Assembly (NCBI GenBank): GCA_963717075.1
Contig: CAVQVI010000034.1
Coordinates: forward strand, 992,001-1,056,000
DNA: 64,000 nucleotides
Direction of reading: 5' to 3'
Origin: JBGOTP01 sp963717075
GTDB taxonomy: Bacteria; Acidobacteriota; Vicinamibacteria; Vicinamibacterales; CAVVIG01
Position numbers and translations under genes: made by a program
The notes under the pieces: generated by a model
The model's database searches: none
What the model saw: the letters and a program-made list of their open reading frames with translations, nothing else
Told to the model about the DNA's origin: nothing
In this document: positions 42,904-51,455 of the stretch, piece after piece
Layout of the letters: the number at the start of each line of letters is the position of its first letter
Numbering within the stretch: position 1 is the first letter of the stretch

Positions 42904-43859
42904 CCGTAAAGCTCTATCCCCAGATTGAGCCGCACGACCGGGGCGTCCTCACCGTCAGCGACGGCAATGCAATCTCGTGGGAGGTGTCCGGATCCCCAAA
43001 GGGCAGGCCAGCCGTCGTGCTTCACGGCGGCCCGGGGCAGGGGAGCTCGCCGAACATGCGAAGGGCGTTCGACCCTGAGAGGTACCGCGTCATCCTCTTC
43101 GACCAGCGGGGCTGCGGCCGGTCGACGCCGCACGCAAGCGACCCTGCGACCGAGATGCGCTTCAACACGACCGAACACCTCCTCGCAGATATGGAGGCGC
43201 TTCGCGAGCATCTCGGCGTCGATCGTTGGCTCGTCTCGGGCGGATCGTGGGGCGCGGCGCTTGCGGTCGCGTACGCCGAGCAGCACCCGTTGCGAGTGTC
43301 CGAGATGGTCCTCTACACGGTGACGACCGCCCGTCGGTCCGAGGCCGCGTGGCTCTACGGGGAGCTCGCACGGATCTTCCCCGAGGCAGCCGCGCAATTC
43401 CGCGGCCACGTGCCAGAGGCCCAAGACGGCGACGTCATCACGGCCTATGCGAACCGGATGGAACATCCGGACCAATCGGTACGGCTCCTCGCGGCACGCG
43501 CTTGGTGCGCATGGGAAGAAGCTGTGCTCTGGCTCGAGCCTGTGGGCGTAAGCGGCTTCTATGCGACGCTGTCAACAGCGGAGACGACCGCGTTCGCGCG
43601 CATCTGCACGCACTACCTCCGTCACGGGGCCTGGCTTGCGGAAGGCGCGCTGATCCGAAACGCCGGACGCCTCTCGGGAATCCCTGGTGTGCTCATCCAT
43701 GGTCGCCGCGACCTCACCTGCCCGGTCGATACGGCATATCTCCTTGCACGAGCGTGGCCCGGAGCCCAGCTCATCGTCCTCGATGACGCCGGTCACTTGG
43801 GCAGCGACTCGAAGCGGCGCGCGCTGCTCAACGCTCTCGACAGTTTTGCCGTGCGTTAA
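42891..43859 (+). CDS. pip: Prolyl aminopeptidase (proline iminopeptidase)-like alpha/beta hydrolase
   Basis: 322-aa hydrolase that removes N-terminal proline from peptides in characterised relatives. VVLHGGPGQGSSP (about 42-54) is the HGGPG oxyanion motif, FDQRGCGRSTPH the iminopeptidase signature, and SGGSWGAALAVAYAEQHP the nucleophile elbow GGSWG. The acid is in GRRDLTCPVDTAY and the His in DDAGHLGSD. Length and motif order fit Pip. The ATG lies 12 nt after the end of the ligase-derived repeat and within the truncated ligase frame, so it may be translated by coupling from that fragment. Confidence 0.87.
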   Translation: MQSLTVKLYPQIEPHDRGVLTVSDGNAISWEVSGSPKGRPAVVLHGGPGQGSSPNMRRAFDPERYRVILFDQRGCGRSTPHASDPATEMRFNTTEHLLADMEALREHLGVDRWLVSGGSWGAALAVAYAEQHPLRVSEMVLYTVTTARRSEAAWLYGELARIFPEAAAQFRGHVPEAQDGDVITAYANRMEHPDQSVRLLAARAWCAWEEAVLWLEPVGVSGFYATLSTAETTAFARICTHYLRHGAWLAEGALIRNAGRLSGIPGVLIHGRRDLTCPVDTAYLLARAWPGAQLIVLDDAGHLGSDSKRRALLNALDSFAVR

Positions 43860-44055
43860 CGAAAGCCGTCGCCTGGGCTGCGTTGCTGAAGGAACTGGCT
43901 AACAAGTGGTACGTTATGTCGACAATAATCTCGGCAGCCTTCGGATCTGATCACGAAACGTGACGTAGTTCGAACGCCGGCCGTGTACTTTGGAGAACTT
44001 GCTAGGCGACTTATCGTTACGAGCAGAATGAATGGGAGAGGCGTACCTCGGTCCA
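43860..44055. other. Convergent intergenic region
   Basis: 196 bases between convergent genes. No strong hairpin with a T-run and no gene seen. Confidence 0.4.
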
Positions 44056-44292
44056 TTACTCGATCTTGATGGACACGCCCTTTCTCCCCTCGGACGACAG
44101 GCGATCGATTCGCGCGTTGATGATGGCGCGCACCCCCTTCAGCACCTCTATACGGGCATTCGAAAAATGTTGGGATGCCTCATCGGACGGGATCACGCTG
44201 CGCAGCAGGTTGTCGATCTCGGCGCCGAGCCTCGCGAACGGGCCGCCGTCTGACGTTCGCCCTCCCGAGGCGGACTCTTTCTCCTCATTCAT
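44056..44292 (-). CDS. Small protein coupled to the ArsA ATPase
   Basis: 78-aa soluble protein, charged N-terminus (MNEEKESASGG) followed by two amphipathic helices (FARLGAEIDNLLRSVI, IEVLKGVRAIINARIDRL) and a short strand GVSIKIE. The ATGA overlap with the ArsA gene shows translational coupling. I do not recognise the family. A partner or client of the ArsA-like ATPase is inferred from position only. Confidence 0.65.
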   Translation of the reverse strand: MNEEKESASGGRTSDGGPFARLGAEIDNLLRSVIPSDEASQHFSNARIEVLKGVRAIINARIDRLSSEGRKGVSIKIE

Positions 44293-45479
44293 ACAGACTC
44301 CCTCATTTCCACGGTCAATACCTTGTCATGCAGCGTTGCCTTGCCCGGCGTCATGTGCGCCATCGTTGTCGGCAGGCCCACGTGACGACGGATGGTGCCG
44401 ACTTGCACGACCAATTCGTCCCCCTTTTTGAACAGATCGACGCTGCTCTTGCTCGCGAAAGGAAGCGCCAGGCGCACCAGGTATCGTCCGTCCTGCTTGA
44501 TGAACTGGTACGGTCGCTCCAATGTCGTCACTGCCGATGGGTCGCTATTGTCAGCGTACAGCAGCGCCGCCAGTTCCTCCAGCCGTTCGATCCCCACCAC
44601 CTCATGCGCGAGCAGCGGAAGATGCCGCACGGGAACCGGGGCGAAGTACTCGTCCATCTCGGCGAGGATCCGCCGCTGGGATCCGTGCCACTCCTTAAAA
44701 AAGTCGCCGGTCGCCTCATCGGGAAGAATCCGATTTACCGTAATCTGATCGACGGTGAGCCCGTACAGCGAGAAGTACACGTAGGCCCGCTGTGTCTCGC
44801 GCAACACCATTCGTTCAGCATTGGCGACGAGCCGCACACTGGTGACGGTCGGGTCGCACAGCAACTCGTCAATGCCTTCCAGCCGCTGGAACAAGTCAAG
44901 GACGTTCGCGAAGTAGCGATCGGGTGGGAGCTCGACCGGGGAGACCCGGTTGGCAATGGGCCGGACGGCGCGGAGCAGGTTCCGTTGCACCGGGAAGATG
45001 TGTTTGATGTACCAGTCGAGCGTCGTCGGCATGCTGACAAACCGCAGGCTTTCAGCGGTCGGCGCACAATCGAGCACGATGACGTCGTACCGCTGTTCGC
45101 GGACGTATTGGTTCACGTACATCATCGCGCTCAGTTCTTCCATGCCTGGCAGGATCGCGAGCTCGTCCGCCTCGATGTTCGTGACACCGGTCGTCCGCAG
45201 CACTGAGGCCACATAGGCCGAGACTTCCCGCCAGTGGCGCTTCAGCTCCATCTGAATGTTCACCTCTTGGATGTCGAGGTGGTCGACGATGGGGTATGAC
45301 TCCGACGTTCGTTTGCTGAATAGGTCGATGGGGAGGTCGAATGCATCGCCAACACTGTGAGCGGGGTCGACGCTCATCACCAGCGTCCGCTTACCGAGCT
45401 TCGCGAGCCGTACGCCGGTCGCCGCCGCGAGGCTTGTCTTCCCGACGCCGCCCTTTCCCGCAAATAACAGCAGACGCAT
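44289..45479 (-). CDS. ArsA/Get3-family ATPase
   Basis: 396-aa P-loop ATPase of the SIMIBI ArsA/GET3 group. Deviant Walker A AGKGGVGKTSLAA at residue 7, switch I DPAHSVGDAF, and VIVLDCAPTAESLRF containing the switch II region. The C-terminal ~80 residues (LVRLALPFASKSSVDLFKKG...LVVQVGTIRRHVGLP) form the small HSP20-like ArsA domain. Single rather than duplicated ATPase, so closer to bacterial ArsA-like proteins than to the two-domain E. coli pump. No ArsB, ArsR or arsenate reductase is nearby; an arsenic role is not supported. Confidence 0.85.
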   Translation of the reverse strand: MRLLLFAGKGGVGKTSLAAATGVRLAKLGKRTLVMSVDPAHSVGDAFDLPIDLFSKRTSESYPIVDHLDIQEVNIQMELKRHWREVSAYVASVLRTTGVTNIEADELAILPGMEELSAMMYVNQYVREQRYDVIVLDCAPTAESLRFVSMPTTLDWYIKHIFPVQRNLLRAVRPIANRVSPVELPPDRYFANVLDLFQRLEGIDELLCDPTVTSVRLVANAERMVLRETQRAYVYFSLYGLTVDQITVNRILPDEATGDFFKEWHGSQRRILAEMDEYFAPVPVRHLPLLAHEVVGIERLEELAALLYADNSDPSAVTTLERPYQFIKQDGRYLVRLALPFASKSSVDLFKKGDELVVQVGTIRRHVGLPTTMAHMTPGKATLHDKVLTVEMRESV

Positions 45480-45693
45480 ATCGGTCCGTTTTATTCAGAT
45501 GCCCGTAAGATACCCATATCGGCATCATCCAGGAGGGATTACACCGTTCGACCGTTGGAACGATCGTCCCTTCAGCAACTTGCGATCCTTCAACGCGGGG
45601 TTGCTCCGCGTGATGCTGCGAGCCTCGCGGGGAACGGCCGATATAGGCTGGTCAGCCAACTATTAGCCGGAATCAAATCGAGCCCTCAGCTAG

Positions 45694-45981
45694 TCACGCG
45701 GCAGACAGCCGAGCCACACGGAGCTTCTTGCGGCGCCGTTCCACGTGCCAGAGGTCATGTTGAATCTGCTGGTTCATCCAGCTCTCTGCGGTCGTGCCAA
45801 AGGCGAGCGACAACCGAACAGCCATCTCGGGACTGATCCCCGCGCGGCCGTTGAGAATGCCCGACAGGGTCTTGCGGCTGATGCCCAGCCCCTGAGCGGC
45901 CTGAGTGACGGTCAGCCCCAGCGGCTTCAGACAAAGCTCTCGGAGTACTTCACCCGGGTGCGGCGGGTTGTGCATCTTCAT
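45694..45981 (-). CDS. higA: HigA-family antitoxin
   Basis: 95-aa antitoxin of the HigA/VapI type. MHNPPHPGEVLRELCLKPLGL is the hallmark start; HTH TVTQAAQGLGISRKTLSGIL; then ISPEMAVRLSLAFGTTAESW. It would bind and neutralise HigB and repress the shared promoter. It follows the toxin gene after 9 nt, the usual higBA order. Confidence 0.88.
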   Translation of the reverse strand: MKMHNPPHPGEVLRELCLKPLGLTVTQAAQGLGISRKTLSGILNGRAGISPEMAVRLSLAFGTTAESWMNQQIQHDLWHVERRRKKLRVARLSAA

Positions 45982-45990
45982 TGGTCGACC

Positions 45991-46273
45991 TCAGTGATAG
46001 TCTTCGTCGTCGACGCGCTCGGCATCTTTGCCGGCGAATCTGAACGTCACTCGCCAGTTGCCGCTGACTGTTGACCGCCCACGTGCCCTTCCGAGCACCC
46101 TGCAGTTCATGGAGGCCCAACCCGGGCAAGTTCATGTCCTGCGGGTTCGTCGCTGCGTTTAGGGTGCCCAGAATCAGGCGCAATCGATCGTCATGGTTGG
46201 CCTGAATACCGCGCTTGGTACCTGTGGCGAAGACCTGTTCGAGCCCTTTGTGCCGAAAGCTCTTGATCGCCAC
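45991..46273 (-). pseudogene. higB: HigB-family toxin, one +1 frameshift
   Basis: RelE-like ribosome-dependent mRNase. GTG start at 46273; first frame AIKSFRHKGLEQVFATGTKRG to KGTWAV. After one extra base near 46070, the second frame gives SGNWRVTFRFAGKDAERVDDEDYH-stop, the conserved HigB C-terminus. Corrected length 93 aa is exactly that of the family. The lost part includes the active-site Arg/Phe strand, so the toxin as written is inactive while the antitoxin is intact. Confidence 0.8.
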
Positions 46274-46280
46274 TGGAATC

Positions 46281-46309
46281 AGTGTAACGTATACGGTTAC
46301 AGATCACAA
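46281..46309 (-). promoter_or_regulatory. higBA promoter and operator
   Basis: Minus strand TTGTGA (46304-46309), 17-bp spacer, TACACT (46281-46286), then 7 nt to the GTG, giving a leaderless transcript. The spacer is the palindrome GTAACGTATACGGTTAC (46284-46300), a likely HigA operator. Confidence 0.65.
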
Positions 46310-46438
46310 TCCGGCGAACATTCAACTGGAGCCGACGCGCCTGTCAGGCGGTGCGATCGAGGCGCTACGGCGCGCGGCTCAGTTGAACCATTAGCCGGAT
46401 CTACCTCGGTCGTGAGATCTTTCGAATGGAGGCAAGCG

Positions 46439-46660
46439 ATGACGACCAGACGTGCCCTGGCTCTGTTGCTGGTCGCGAGTGCCGTTCTCTTCCATCAGAA
46501 CTGCTCAAACCTGCAGATCCAATAGCGTGCGCGACAAAGGCCGAAGATGTCGGACTCTCCACCGAGCATCTTGAGCGGTTGACGCGGGTAACTCAAGGTC
46601 ACGTCGATAGTGGGCTCCTCACAGGCAAGGCCGCCGCGGTCACGCAGGCGTCGAAGTCGT
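46439..46660 (+). pseudogene. 5' remnant of a secreted beta-lactamase-fold hydrolase gene
   Basis: ATG 46439 behind GGAGG encodes a signal peptide (MTTRRALALLLVASAVLF, Cys at 21) and stops at 46525. A second frame continues VGLSTEHLERLTRVTQGHVD, the start of serine beta-lactamase-like hydrolases. The active-site SxxK region is absent. Sequence from about 46660 no longer matches. Confidence 0.5.
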
Positions 46661-46890
46661 CCTCATTCGCTTCGTTCTCGGTGTCCTTCAGTCGCGCCAG
46701 TCCGGAACGCACGAGACCGCCAACTCCTTCGCATCTGGAGGCTCCTTCGCCAGAACGTTTCCTGGACTCACGAGGCGCTCAAGCGGCGATGGGGAGGTCA
46801 TGTGCCGATCCAATCACCCAGAGTTTCGGCTGCTCGAGCACGCGCGTCACGAATGCGTTTTCTGTCCCGGCGCGCTTAGAAAAGGCGCTG
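46640..46890 (-). pseudogene. Unidentified minus-strand remnant
   Basis: Short frames KRAGTENAFVTRVLEQPKLW and LVSPGNVLAKEPPDAKELAV look protein-like but are interrupted by stops. No family could be assigned with confidence. Confidence 0.25.
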
Positions 46891-46894
46891 GCGG

Positions 46895-47294
46895 TATTCT
46901 TGGACATGGCCGCGCTCGAACGACTCGTTGAAGTGTCGGCGCACACTGCCGCGACCTCGAGCAGAACCGCGAAGGTGCGTCTGCTCGCGCAGTATCTGAA
47001 GTCACTCACCGGTGACGAGATCGCGATTGGAGTCTCTTTTCTGATTGGCGAGCCTCGGCAGGGCAAGCTCGGCGCTGGCTATGCACTGCTGAGTGCGGCG
47101 ATGGATCGACCCGGCTCAGCGTCCAGCTCGCTCACGCTGCAGGACGTCGATCGTCGTCTCGCCACGTTCCGCGACGCGCGTGGGGCCGGCTCGGCGGCCA
47201 GGCGTACAGAGCTGCTCGGTGATCTGTTTTCGCGCGCGACACCAGCCGAACGCGACTTCCTCGCACGGATGATGACGGGCGAGCTTCGCCAGGG
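46895..47294 (+). repeat. 400-bp direct repeat, copy within the full ligase gene
   Basis: Partner of 42479-42878. It begins at TATTCT just before the ligase start and ends within the N-terminal domain. Confidence 0.92.
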
Positions 47295-48456
47295 TGCGCT
47301 GGGCGGCGTCATGGTGGATGCGATCGCTGCGGCGTCCGGTGTCTCGATCGCGGAAGCGCGACGCGCCGTGATGTACGGCGACCTTGCACACGTCGCCACC
47401 GCAGGCTTGACCGGCGGAAGCGCCGGCCTCGCACGTTTTCAGCTGGACACACTGAAGCCCGTCGCGCCGATGCTCGCGCGCACAGCGAATGACGTCGCCG
47501 AGGCGCTCGCGGAGTTCGGCGAGGCCGCCGTCGAATGGAAGGTTGACGGCGCGCGGGTTCGAGTACACAAGAAAGACGAAGACGTGCGCGTGTTCACGCG
47601 CAACTTGAACGACGTCACGGTGGCCGTTCCAGAAATCGTCGACGCCGTTCGCGCGATTCCCTCGCGCGAGCTCGTGCTCGACGGCGAGGCAATCGCGCTC
47701 GATGCGCACGGCGCGCCGCGGCCGTTTCAGGTGACGATGCGCCGGTTCGGCCGGCGGCTCGACGTGGAGGCGATGAGAGAGTCGCTGCCGCTGTCGGCGT
47801 TCTTCTTCGACATTCTGCGGTCGGACGCCGACGGCCTTGCCGATCGTCCGGCGCACGAGCGCTTCGACGCGATGTCTCAACTGCTCCCGCAGGCGCTCAT
47901 CGTCCCTCGCCTCATCACGAGCCGGGTGGCCGATGCAGAGGCGTTCGTGAAAGCCGCCCTCACCCGCGGCCATGAAGGCGTCATGGTCAAGGCGCTCGAC
48001 TCACCGTACGCCGCAGGCAGCCGCGGCGCCTCATGGCTGAAGGTCAAGAGCGCCCGGACGCTCGATCTGGTGGTGCTGGCGGCCGAGTGGGGCCACGGAC
48101 GCCGCAAGGGCTGGCTGTCGAATCTCCATCTCGGGGCGCGCGACGCCGATGGCGGATTCGTCATGCTGGGAAAGACGTTCAAGGGGATGACTGACGCGAT
48201 GCTCGCGTGGCAGACCGAAGCCCTGCTCCAGCGCGAAATCAGCCGGGACACGTGGACCGTCTACGTCCGGCCCGAGCTCATCGTCGAAGTCGCGTTCAAC
48301 GGCATTCAGGCCAGCTCGCAATATCCCGGCGGGCTGACGCTTCGTTTCGCGAGAGTCAAACGACACCGGCCAGACAAACGGCCGCAAGACGCCGAGACCA
48401 TCGACACCTTGCGCGCGCTCCACACGTCGCGTCCGGTTCGTAGCGCGGGACTTTAG
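46906..48456 (+). CDS. lig: ATP-dependent DNA ligase
   Basis: 516-aa ATP-dependent ligase sealing nicks with ATP. The N-terminal DNA-binding domain (1-190) is followed by the adenylation motif EWKVDGARVRVHKK (KxDG Lys about 209), ELVLDGEAIAL, FFFDILR, EGVMVKAL and SWLKVKSART. An OB domain follows (TFKGMTDAMLAWQTEALL, YVRPELIVEVAFNGIQ). Start ATG 46906 is 5 nt after TATTCT; TTG 46900 is also possible. The stop TAG lies inside a REP-like palindrome. Such ligases are additional to the NAD-dependent replicative ligase; no Ku or polymerase partner is visible in the window. Confidence 0.92.
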   Translation: MAALERLVEVSAHTAATSSRTAKVRLLAQYLKSLTGDEIAIGVSFLIGEPRQGKLGAGYALLSAAMDRPGSASSSLTLQDVDRRLATFRDARGAGSAARRTELLGDLFSRATPAERDFLARMMTGELRQGALGGVMVDAIAAASGVSIAEARRAVMYGDLAHVATAGLTGGSAGLARFQLDTLKPVAPMLARTANDVAEALAEFGEAAVEWKVDGARVRVHKKDEDVRVFTRNLNDVTVAVPEIVDAVRAIPSRELVLDGEAIALDAHGAPRPFQVTMRRFGRRLDVEAMRESLPLSAFFFDILRSDADGLADRPAHERFDAMSQLLPQALIVPRLITSRVADAEAFVKAALTRGHEGVMVKALDSPYAAGSRGASWLKVKSARTLDLVVLAAEWGHGRRKGWLSNLHLGARDADGGFVMLGKTFKGMTDAMLAWQTEALLQREISRDTWTVYVRPELIVEVAFNGIQASSQYPGGLTLRFARVKRHRPDKRPQDAETIDTLRALHTSRPVRSAGL

Positions 48457-48502
48457 TCCTGCCGTCGTTGAAGTAGTGCGGGACTCTCCAGTCCTACCGA
48501 CG
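48439..48502. repeat. Two REP-like palindromes at the ligase stop codon
   Basis: GTAGCGCGGGACTTTAGTCC (from 48440) and GTAGTGCGGGACTCTCCAGT (from 48474) are two GGACT/AGTCC hairpins of one type. The first contains the TAG stop codon of the ligase. Confidence 0.6.
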
Positions 48503-48618
48503 AAGCAGACCTGAAACGGGTCGAAGACAAAGAGATGGCGATCCCAGTCGCCCGCGATCACAAGGCCGCCGCCGGTCGTCAGCGCCGAGATGTTGAACGG
48601 GTACCCACGCGATGGCAT
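48500..48618 (-). pseudogene. Remnant of a PQQ-type beta-propeller gene
   Basis: Minus-strand frame GYPFNISALTTGGGLVIAGD and WDRHLFVFD is the conserved blade of quinoprotein dehydrogenases and related PQQ-propeller proteins. Only about 35 codons remain. Confidence 0.55.
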
Positions 48619-48693
48619 GTGATCGCGCCAGCACGCATGTCCATCGCGACGAACTCGCCAAGATTGTCCGGACTCTTCGGATGGAATGAGAGG

Positions 48694-48876
48694 TTATCGC
48701 GTTCGCAGGAACAGGAACCAGACGAAGAAGACACCGAAAGCCACCACGATCCAGGTGCGTGGCTCGGTGTCGCGTACCGCCCTCTCGATCGTCGAAAGGG
48801 TGTGCGCGAGGCCGGAGGACACTCCGCCGCCGCGTGAGAGCGCTCCGTATTCGCCGAGCCCTTGTGCCAGCACCAT
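48694..48876 (-). CDS. Small single-span membrane protein
   Basis: 60-aa protein, ATG 48876 behind GAGGAGA, with TAGAAT at 48889-48894 twelve nt upstream. N-terminus AQGLGEYGALSRGGG; residues 40-57 (TWIVVAFGVFFVWFLFL) form a transmembrane helix ending in Arg residues, so the N-terminus probably faces the periplasm. No known family recognised. The promoter, ribosome site and topology together make it likely to be real. Confidence 0.6.
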   Translation of the reverse strand: MVLAQGLGEYGALSRGGGVSSGLAHTLSTIERAVRDTEPRTWIVVAFGVFFVWFLFLRTR

Positions 48877-48899
48877 GACCGTCTCCTCATTCTAAAGGA

Positions 48900-49765
48900 G
48901 CCGACAACGTGACGGCCCGACAGGCTATCGCGCGTACTCGGTGCCTCTCCATCCACGCTCCCGCAGCATGCCCACGATTTCGGCGTGCCGCTGAACTGCC
49001 TCGTTCGCCGACGAGAACTGCTGCGACACCGCGGAGCGCTTGTTCCAGTGCGGTACGACGGACACCCGGAATGCGTGCAACGACGACGAGCTCACCTGGC
49101 AGGTGAGCGCGTCCTGGCCGTGACGAAGAACCCATCGAAGAAGTGGTTGGCGCTGCATGCATCTGCTGGTGGCAAGCGTCGTGCCGGACGATCAGGCACG
49201 AGATTGCGCACCAGTGCACAGACAATATCCTGCGGCGTGGACGGCCGCGGGACAATCTTCTGTGCGGACACAGAACTCCAACACACGTTACAACACGCGG
49301 CGAAGGCCTTCCCCTGACGCCCCGGCGCACGGGACAGCGTGCCACGATACGTGTCGGTGACGCCAGGACTCTTCGCAACCGGCAGAATCAGAGGCTCGTA
49401 GTCACGCGCGACGACCGTCACGACCTGCTCCCCGGCCACAAGAGCGAGTGGGGGATAGTAGCCTGTGAAGTCCCCGACCCGACCTACGTTCCAGTAGTGC
49501 GACGTTCAACCAGCCAACCGGGTTCAAGACGACCCCGTGTACATCTCGCTGTTTCGGGCCGCGAGTCATTTCTTGCGCTGGAGTTTCCTTGGTCACTGGC
49601 GGAACTCCCCACAGTCAGTTGACCTTCCGGCCAGAATAAGCCGGGTTCCGGACATGTTGGTCACCTCCGAACGCAACATCGCTGCCGTTGGAGCTGCACC
49701 CCCTCAGCCGCTGGCGGTGGCGCGAAGACGGTCCCAGCTTGCCGGCGCGGCCCTTCGGCATCATA
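48900..49765. other. Hypothetical small frames, probably degraded genes
   Basis: Two minus-strand frames look partly protein-like. 48925-49158 ends FSSANEAVQRHAEIVGMLRE and RGW-G-TEYAR. 49092-49502 includes YPPLALVAGEQVVTVVARDY and EPLILPVAKSPG without a clear start. They overlap each other in different frames and match nothing I recognise. Probably remnants. Confidence 0.3.
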
Positions 49766-49780
49766 CTGTATTGAATACAG
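49766..49780. promoter_or_regulatory. Palindromic operator of the MazEF-type pair
   Basis: CTGTATTGAATACAG, perfect 7-bp arms around one base, 11 nt upstream of the antitoxin ATG. Position and symmetry fit autorepression by the antitoxin. Confidence 0.6.
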
Positions 49781-49790
49781 GATCAGCATC

Positions 49791-50018
49791 ATGCCAATCC
49801 GCCTCAACATCACCATCGACGAAGACGTCCACCGCCGTCTGAAACAGCAACTTCCGCCAAAAGGCATCAGCCGGTTCATCAACGATGCCGTTCGCGCCCG
49901 CTTGCGTCCGGGGCGCGAGGAACTCGACAAGTCGTATCAGGCCGCCAGGCGCGAGGGATGGCGCCAACGTGAGGTTGACGACTGGAGCGCGACAGAGGTC
50001 GAGGACTGGCCGGCTTGA
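49791..50018 (+). CDS. RHH-type antitoxin of a MazEF-like pair
   Basis: 75-aa protein. The N-terminal ribbon-helix-helix segment (IRLNITIDEDVHRRLKQQLP, then SRFINDAVRARL) binds DNA; the acidic Trp-rich tail (EVDDWSATEVEDWPA) should wrap the toxin. It ends 4 nt into the toxin gene, so the two are translationally coupled. Confidence 0.85.
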   Translation: MPIRLNITIDEDVHRRLKQQLPPKGISRFINDAVRARLRPGREELDKSYQAARREGWRQREVDDWSATEVEDWPA

Positions 50019-50353
50019 CCCGATCGCCACGCCGAGGTGACGTCTACTCGGTCAATCTGGATCCCGTGGTCGGAACCGAAATTCGGAAGACTCGGCCGGC
50101 CGTGATCGTATCGAACGATTCCTGTAACCGGTACGGGACACGGCTGGTTGTGCTTCTCATTACAAGCAACGTGGATTCGCTGTACCCGGGCGAGGCCCTG
50201 ATCGAGATCAAGGGCAAGAAAGGCCGCGCCCTTGGAGACCAGATTCGCTCGATCGACAGGTCCCGATTGAAGGGTCGCCTCGGTGCCCTCACAGCTACGG
50301 AAATGGTGCGTATCGAGGAAGCGCTGGCTATCACGCTGGGTCTGCCCCTGTAA
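50015..50353 (+). CDS. mazF: MazF/PemK-family endoribonuclease toxin
   Basis: 112-aa MazF-like mRNA interferase. RRGDVYSVNLDPVVGTEIRK is the conserved start, KTRPAVIVSND the substrate-binding loop Arg, LLITSN the central strand, and DQIRSIDRSRLKGRLG the catalytic helix region. The start is TTG at 50015 overlapping the antitoxin stop. Complete and in frame, so this pair looks functional, unlike higBA. Confidence 0.88.
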   Translation: MTRSPRRGDVYSVNLDPVVGTEIRKTRPAVIVSNDSCNRYGTRLVVLLITSNVDSLYPGEALIEIKGKKGRALGDQIRSIDRSRLKGRLGALTATEMVRIEEALAITLGLPL

Positions 50354-50701
50354 CAACGCAGCCTCCGACCTCCTGACCGTGACTCGCGACAGCGTGCTCC
50401 TTTTCACCGAGCTCGGAAGCGACGGGAGCCTGCACAACACGGCGGCGGTCGCACGGAAAGGCGCACCGACATCGCCTTGACGGATGAGTCGAGGCCGAAG
50501 CGGTAGGTGGCAAGCGCACCCGTGCCGATTGCCGTATTCACCATCGTTGCCAGCGCGTTCAAAGGCCGCTTGCTCTGCGACGTGATGTCGCCGGCCGACG
50601 CCGCGTGTGGTCAGCTCCCGTGACGGGAGTCTTGCGTCCGGGGTGACGCTGACACAGAATACAGCCGCCCCGGCCTAGTCCGCTTTCGACGGAGGTCCTC
50701 C
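50354..50701. other. Intergenic region
   Basis: 348 bases with no supported gene. One hairpin CTCCCG-TGA-CGGGAG (50615-50629) without T-run. GGAGG at 50692-50696 is the ribosome site of the STAS gene. Confidence 0.4.
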
Positions 50702-51418
50702 GTGCCGTTGTCGCTGCAAAGCCGCCGTGTCGAGGCGATCACGGTCGTGGAGTGCCGCGGCCGGATCACCGAGGGCGCTGAAGCCGCCGCGCTGCAGGCG
50801 CACCTGAACGCGCTGCTCCCACACCGTCCGTACCTCATTCTTCACCTCGGCGACGTGACCTTCATCGACAGCTTCGGCATCGGCGTGCTGGTCCGCTGCC
50901 TCGCGCGCACGCGGGCGCACGGCGACCTCAAACTCTGCGCGGTCCACGACAACGTCGCTCACGTATTGAAGGTCACCCGATTGCACCAGGTGTTCGAGAC
51001 GCACGCGTCAGAGGCCGAGGCCATCGCCGCCTTCTATCACCACGCCAGGGCGGCGGGGACCCCGGACGGCTTCGACACCGACATGCTGTGCGTGGACACG
51101 TCTCCCGAGGTCCTCGCCTACCTGCGCGAGCTGCTGCATCAAGCCGGGTACGGTGTGCTGACGGCGACGAATCTGCCCGACGCGCTGACGCTCCTACAAG
51201 CGACCGCGCCCAAGGCGGTCATCATCGGCGCCGCGCTCCGCGCGGCGCGAGGCACGTCGACCGCGGAACGCTTCCATCAGTTCGCCAACCGTCGGATCGT
51301 GCTGGAGCTTCCGGCAGACTTTGCGGGCCGCGAGGCGGCGGACGCCGGGCGTCAGCTGCTGGAACGGATCCGCGCCGCCATTCCCGCGACCGGTGGCGCC
51401 GGCCTGCCCCAATCGTGA
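50702..51418 (+). CDS. STAS-domain protein with degenerate receiver-like C-terminus
   Basis: 238-aa soluble protein. Residues 1-115 are a STAS (anti-sigma-factor antagonist) domain: VVECRGRITEGAEAAALQ, LILHLGDVTFIDSFGIGVLV with the phosphorylatable Ser in DSFGIG, and LKVTRLHQVFET. Residues about 125-235 resemble a receiver fold (MLCVDTSPEVLAYLRELLHQ, AGYGVLTATNLPDALTLL) but lack the phospho-acceptor Asp (KAVIIGAALRAARG). GTG start with GGAGG upstream. It stops 37 nt before a sensor kinase gene, so it may be a substrate or output of that kinase. Confidence 0.8.
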   Translation: MPLSLQSRRVEAITVVECRGRITEGAEAAALQAHLNALLPHRPYLILHLGDVTFIDSFGIGVLVRCLARTRAHGDLKLCAVHDNVAHVLKVTRLHQVFETHASEAEAIAAFYHHARAAGTPDGFDTDMLCVDTSPEVLAYLRELLHQAGYGVLTATNLPDALTLLQATAPKAVIIGAALRAARGTSTAERFHQFANRRIVLELPADFAGREAADAGRQLLERIRAAIPATGGAGLPQS

Positions 51419-51455
51419 CCGCCGGGCCGTCACGGATAGCGACACGCTCCACGCC

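Noticed and set aside
44175..45206. 343-codon open frame opposite the ArsA gene
   Set aside because: Shadow of a well-supported ATPase; no start signal or family motif.
44289..45479. Arsenic resistance operon
   Set aside because: ATPase is ArsA/Get3-like but no ArsB, ArsC or ArsR gene is in the vicinity.
27332..48502. CRISPR array or integron repeats
   Set aside because: The recurring palindromes are single or paired, kilobases apart and without regular spacers; they fit REP-like elements.
50615..50629. Rho-independent terminator
   Set aside because: 6-bp hairpin with no T-run; too weak to call.
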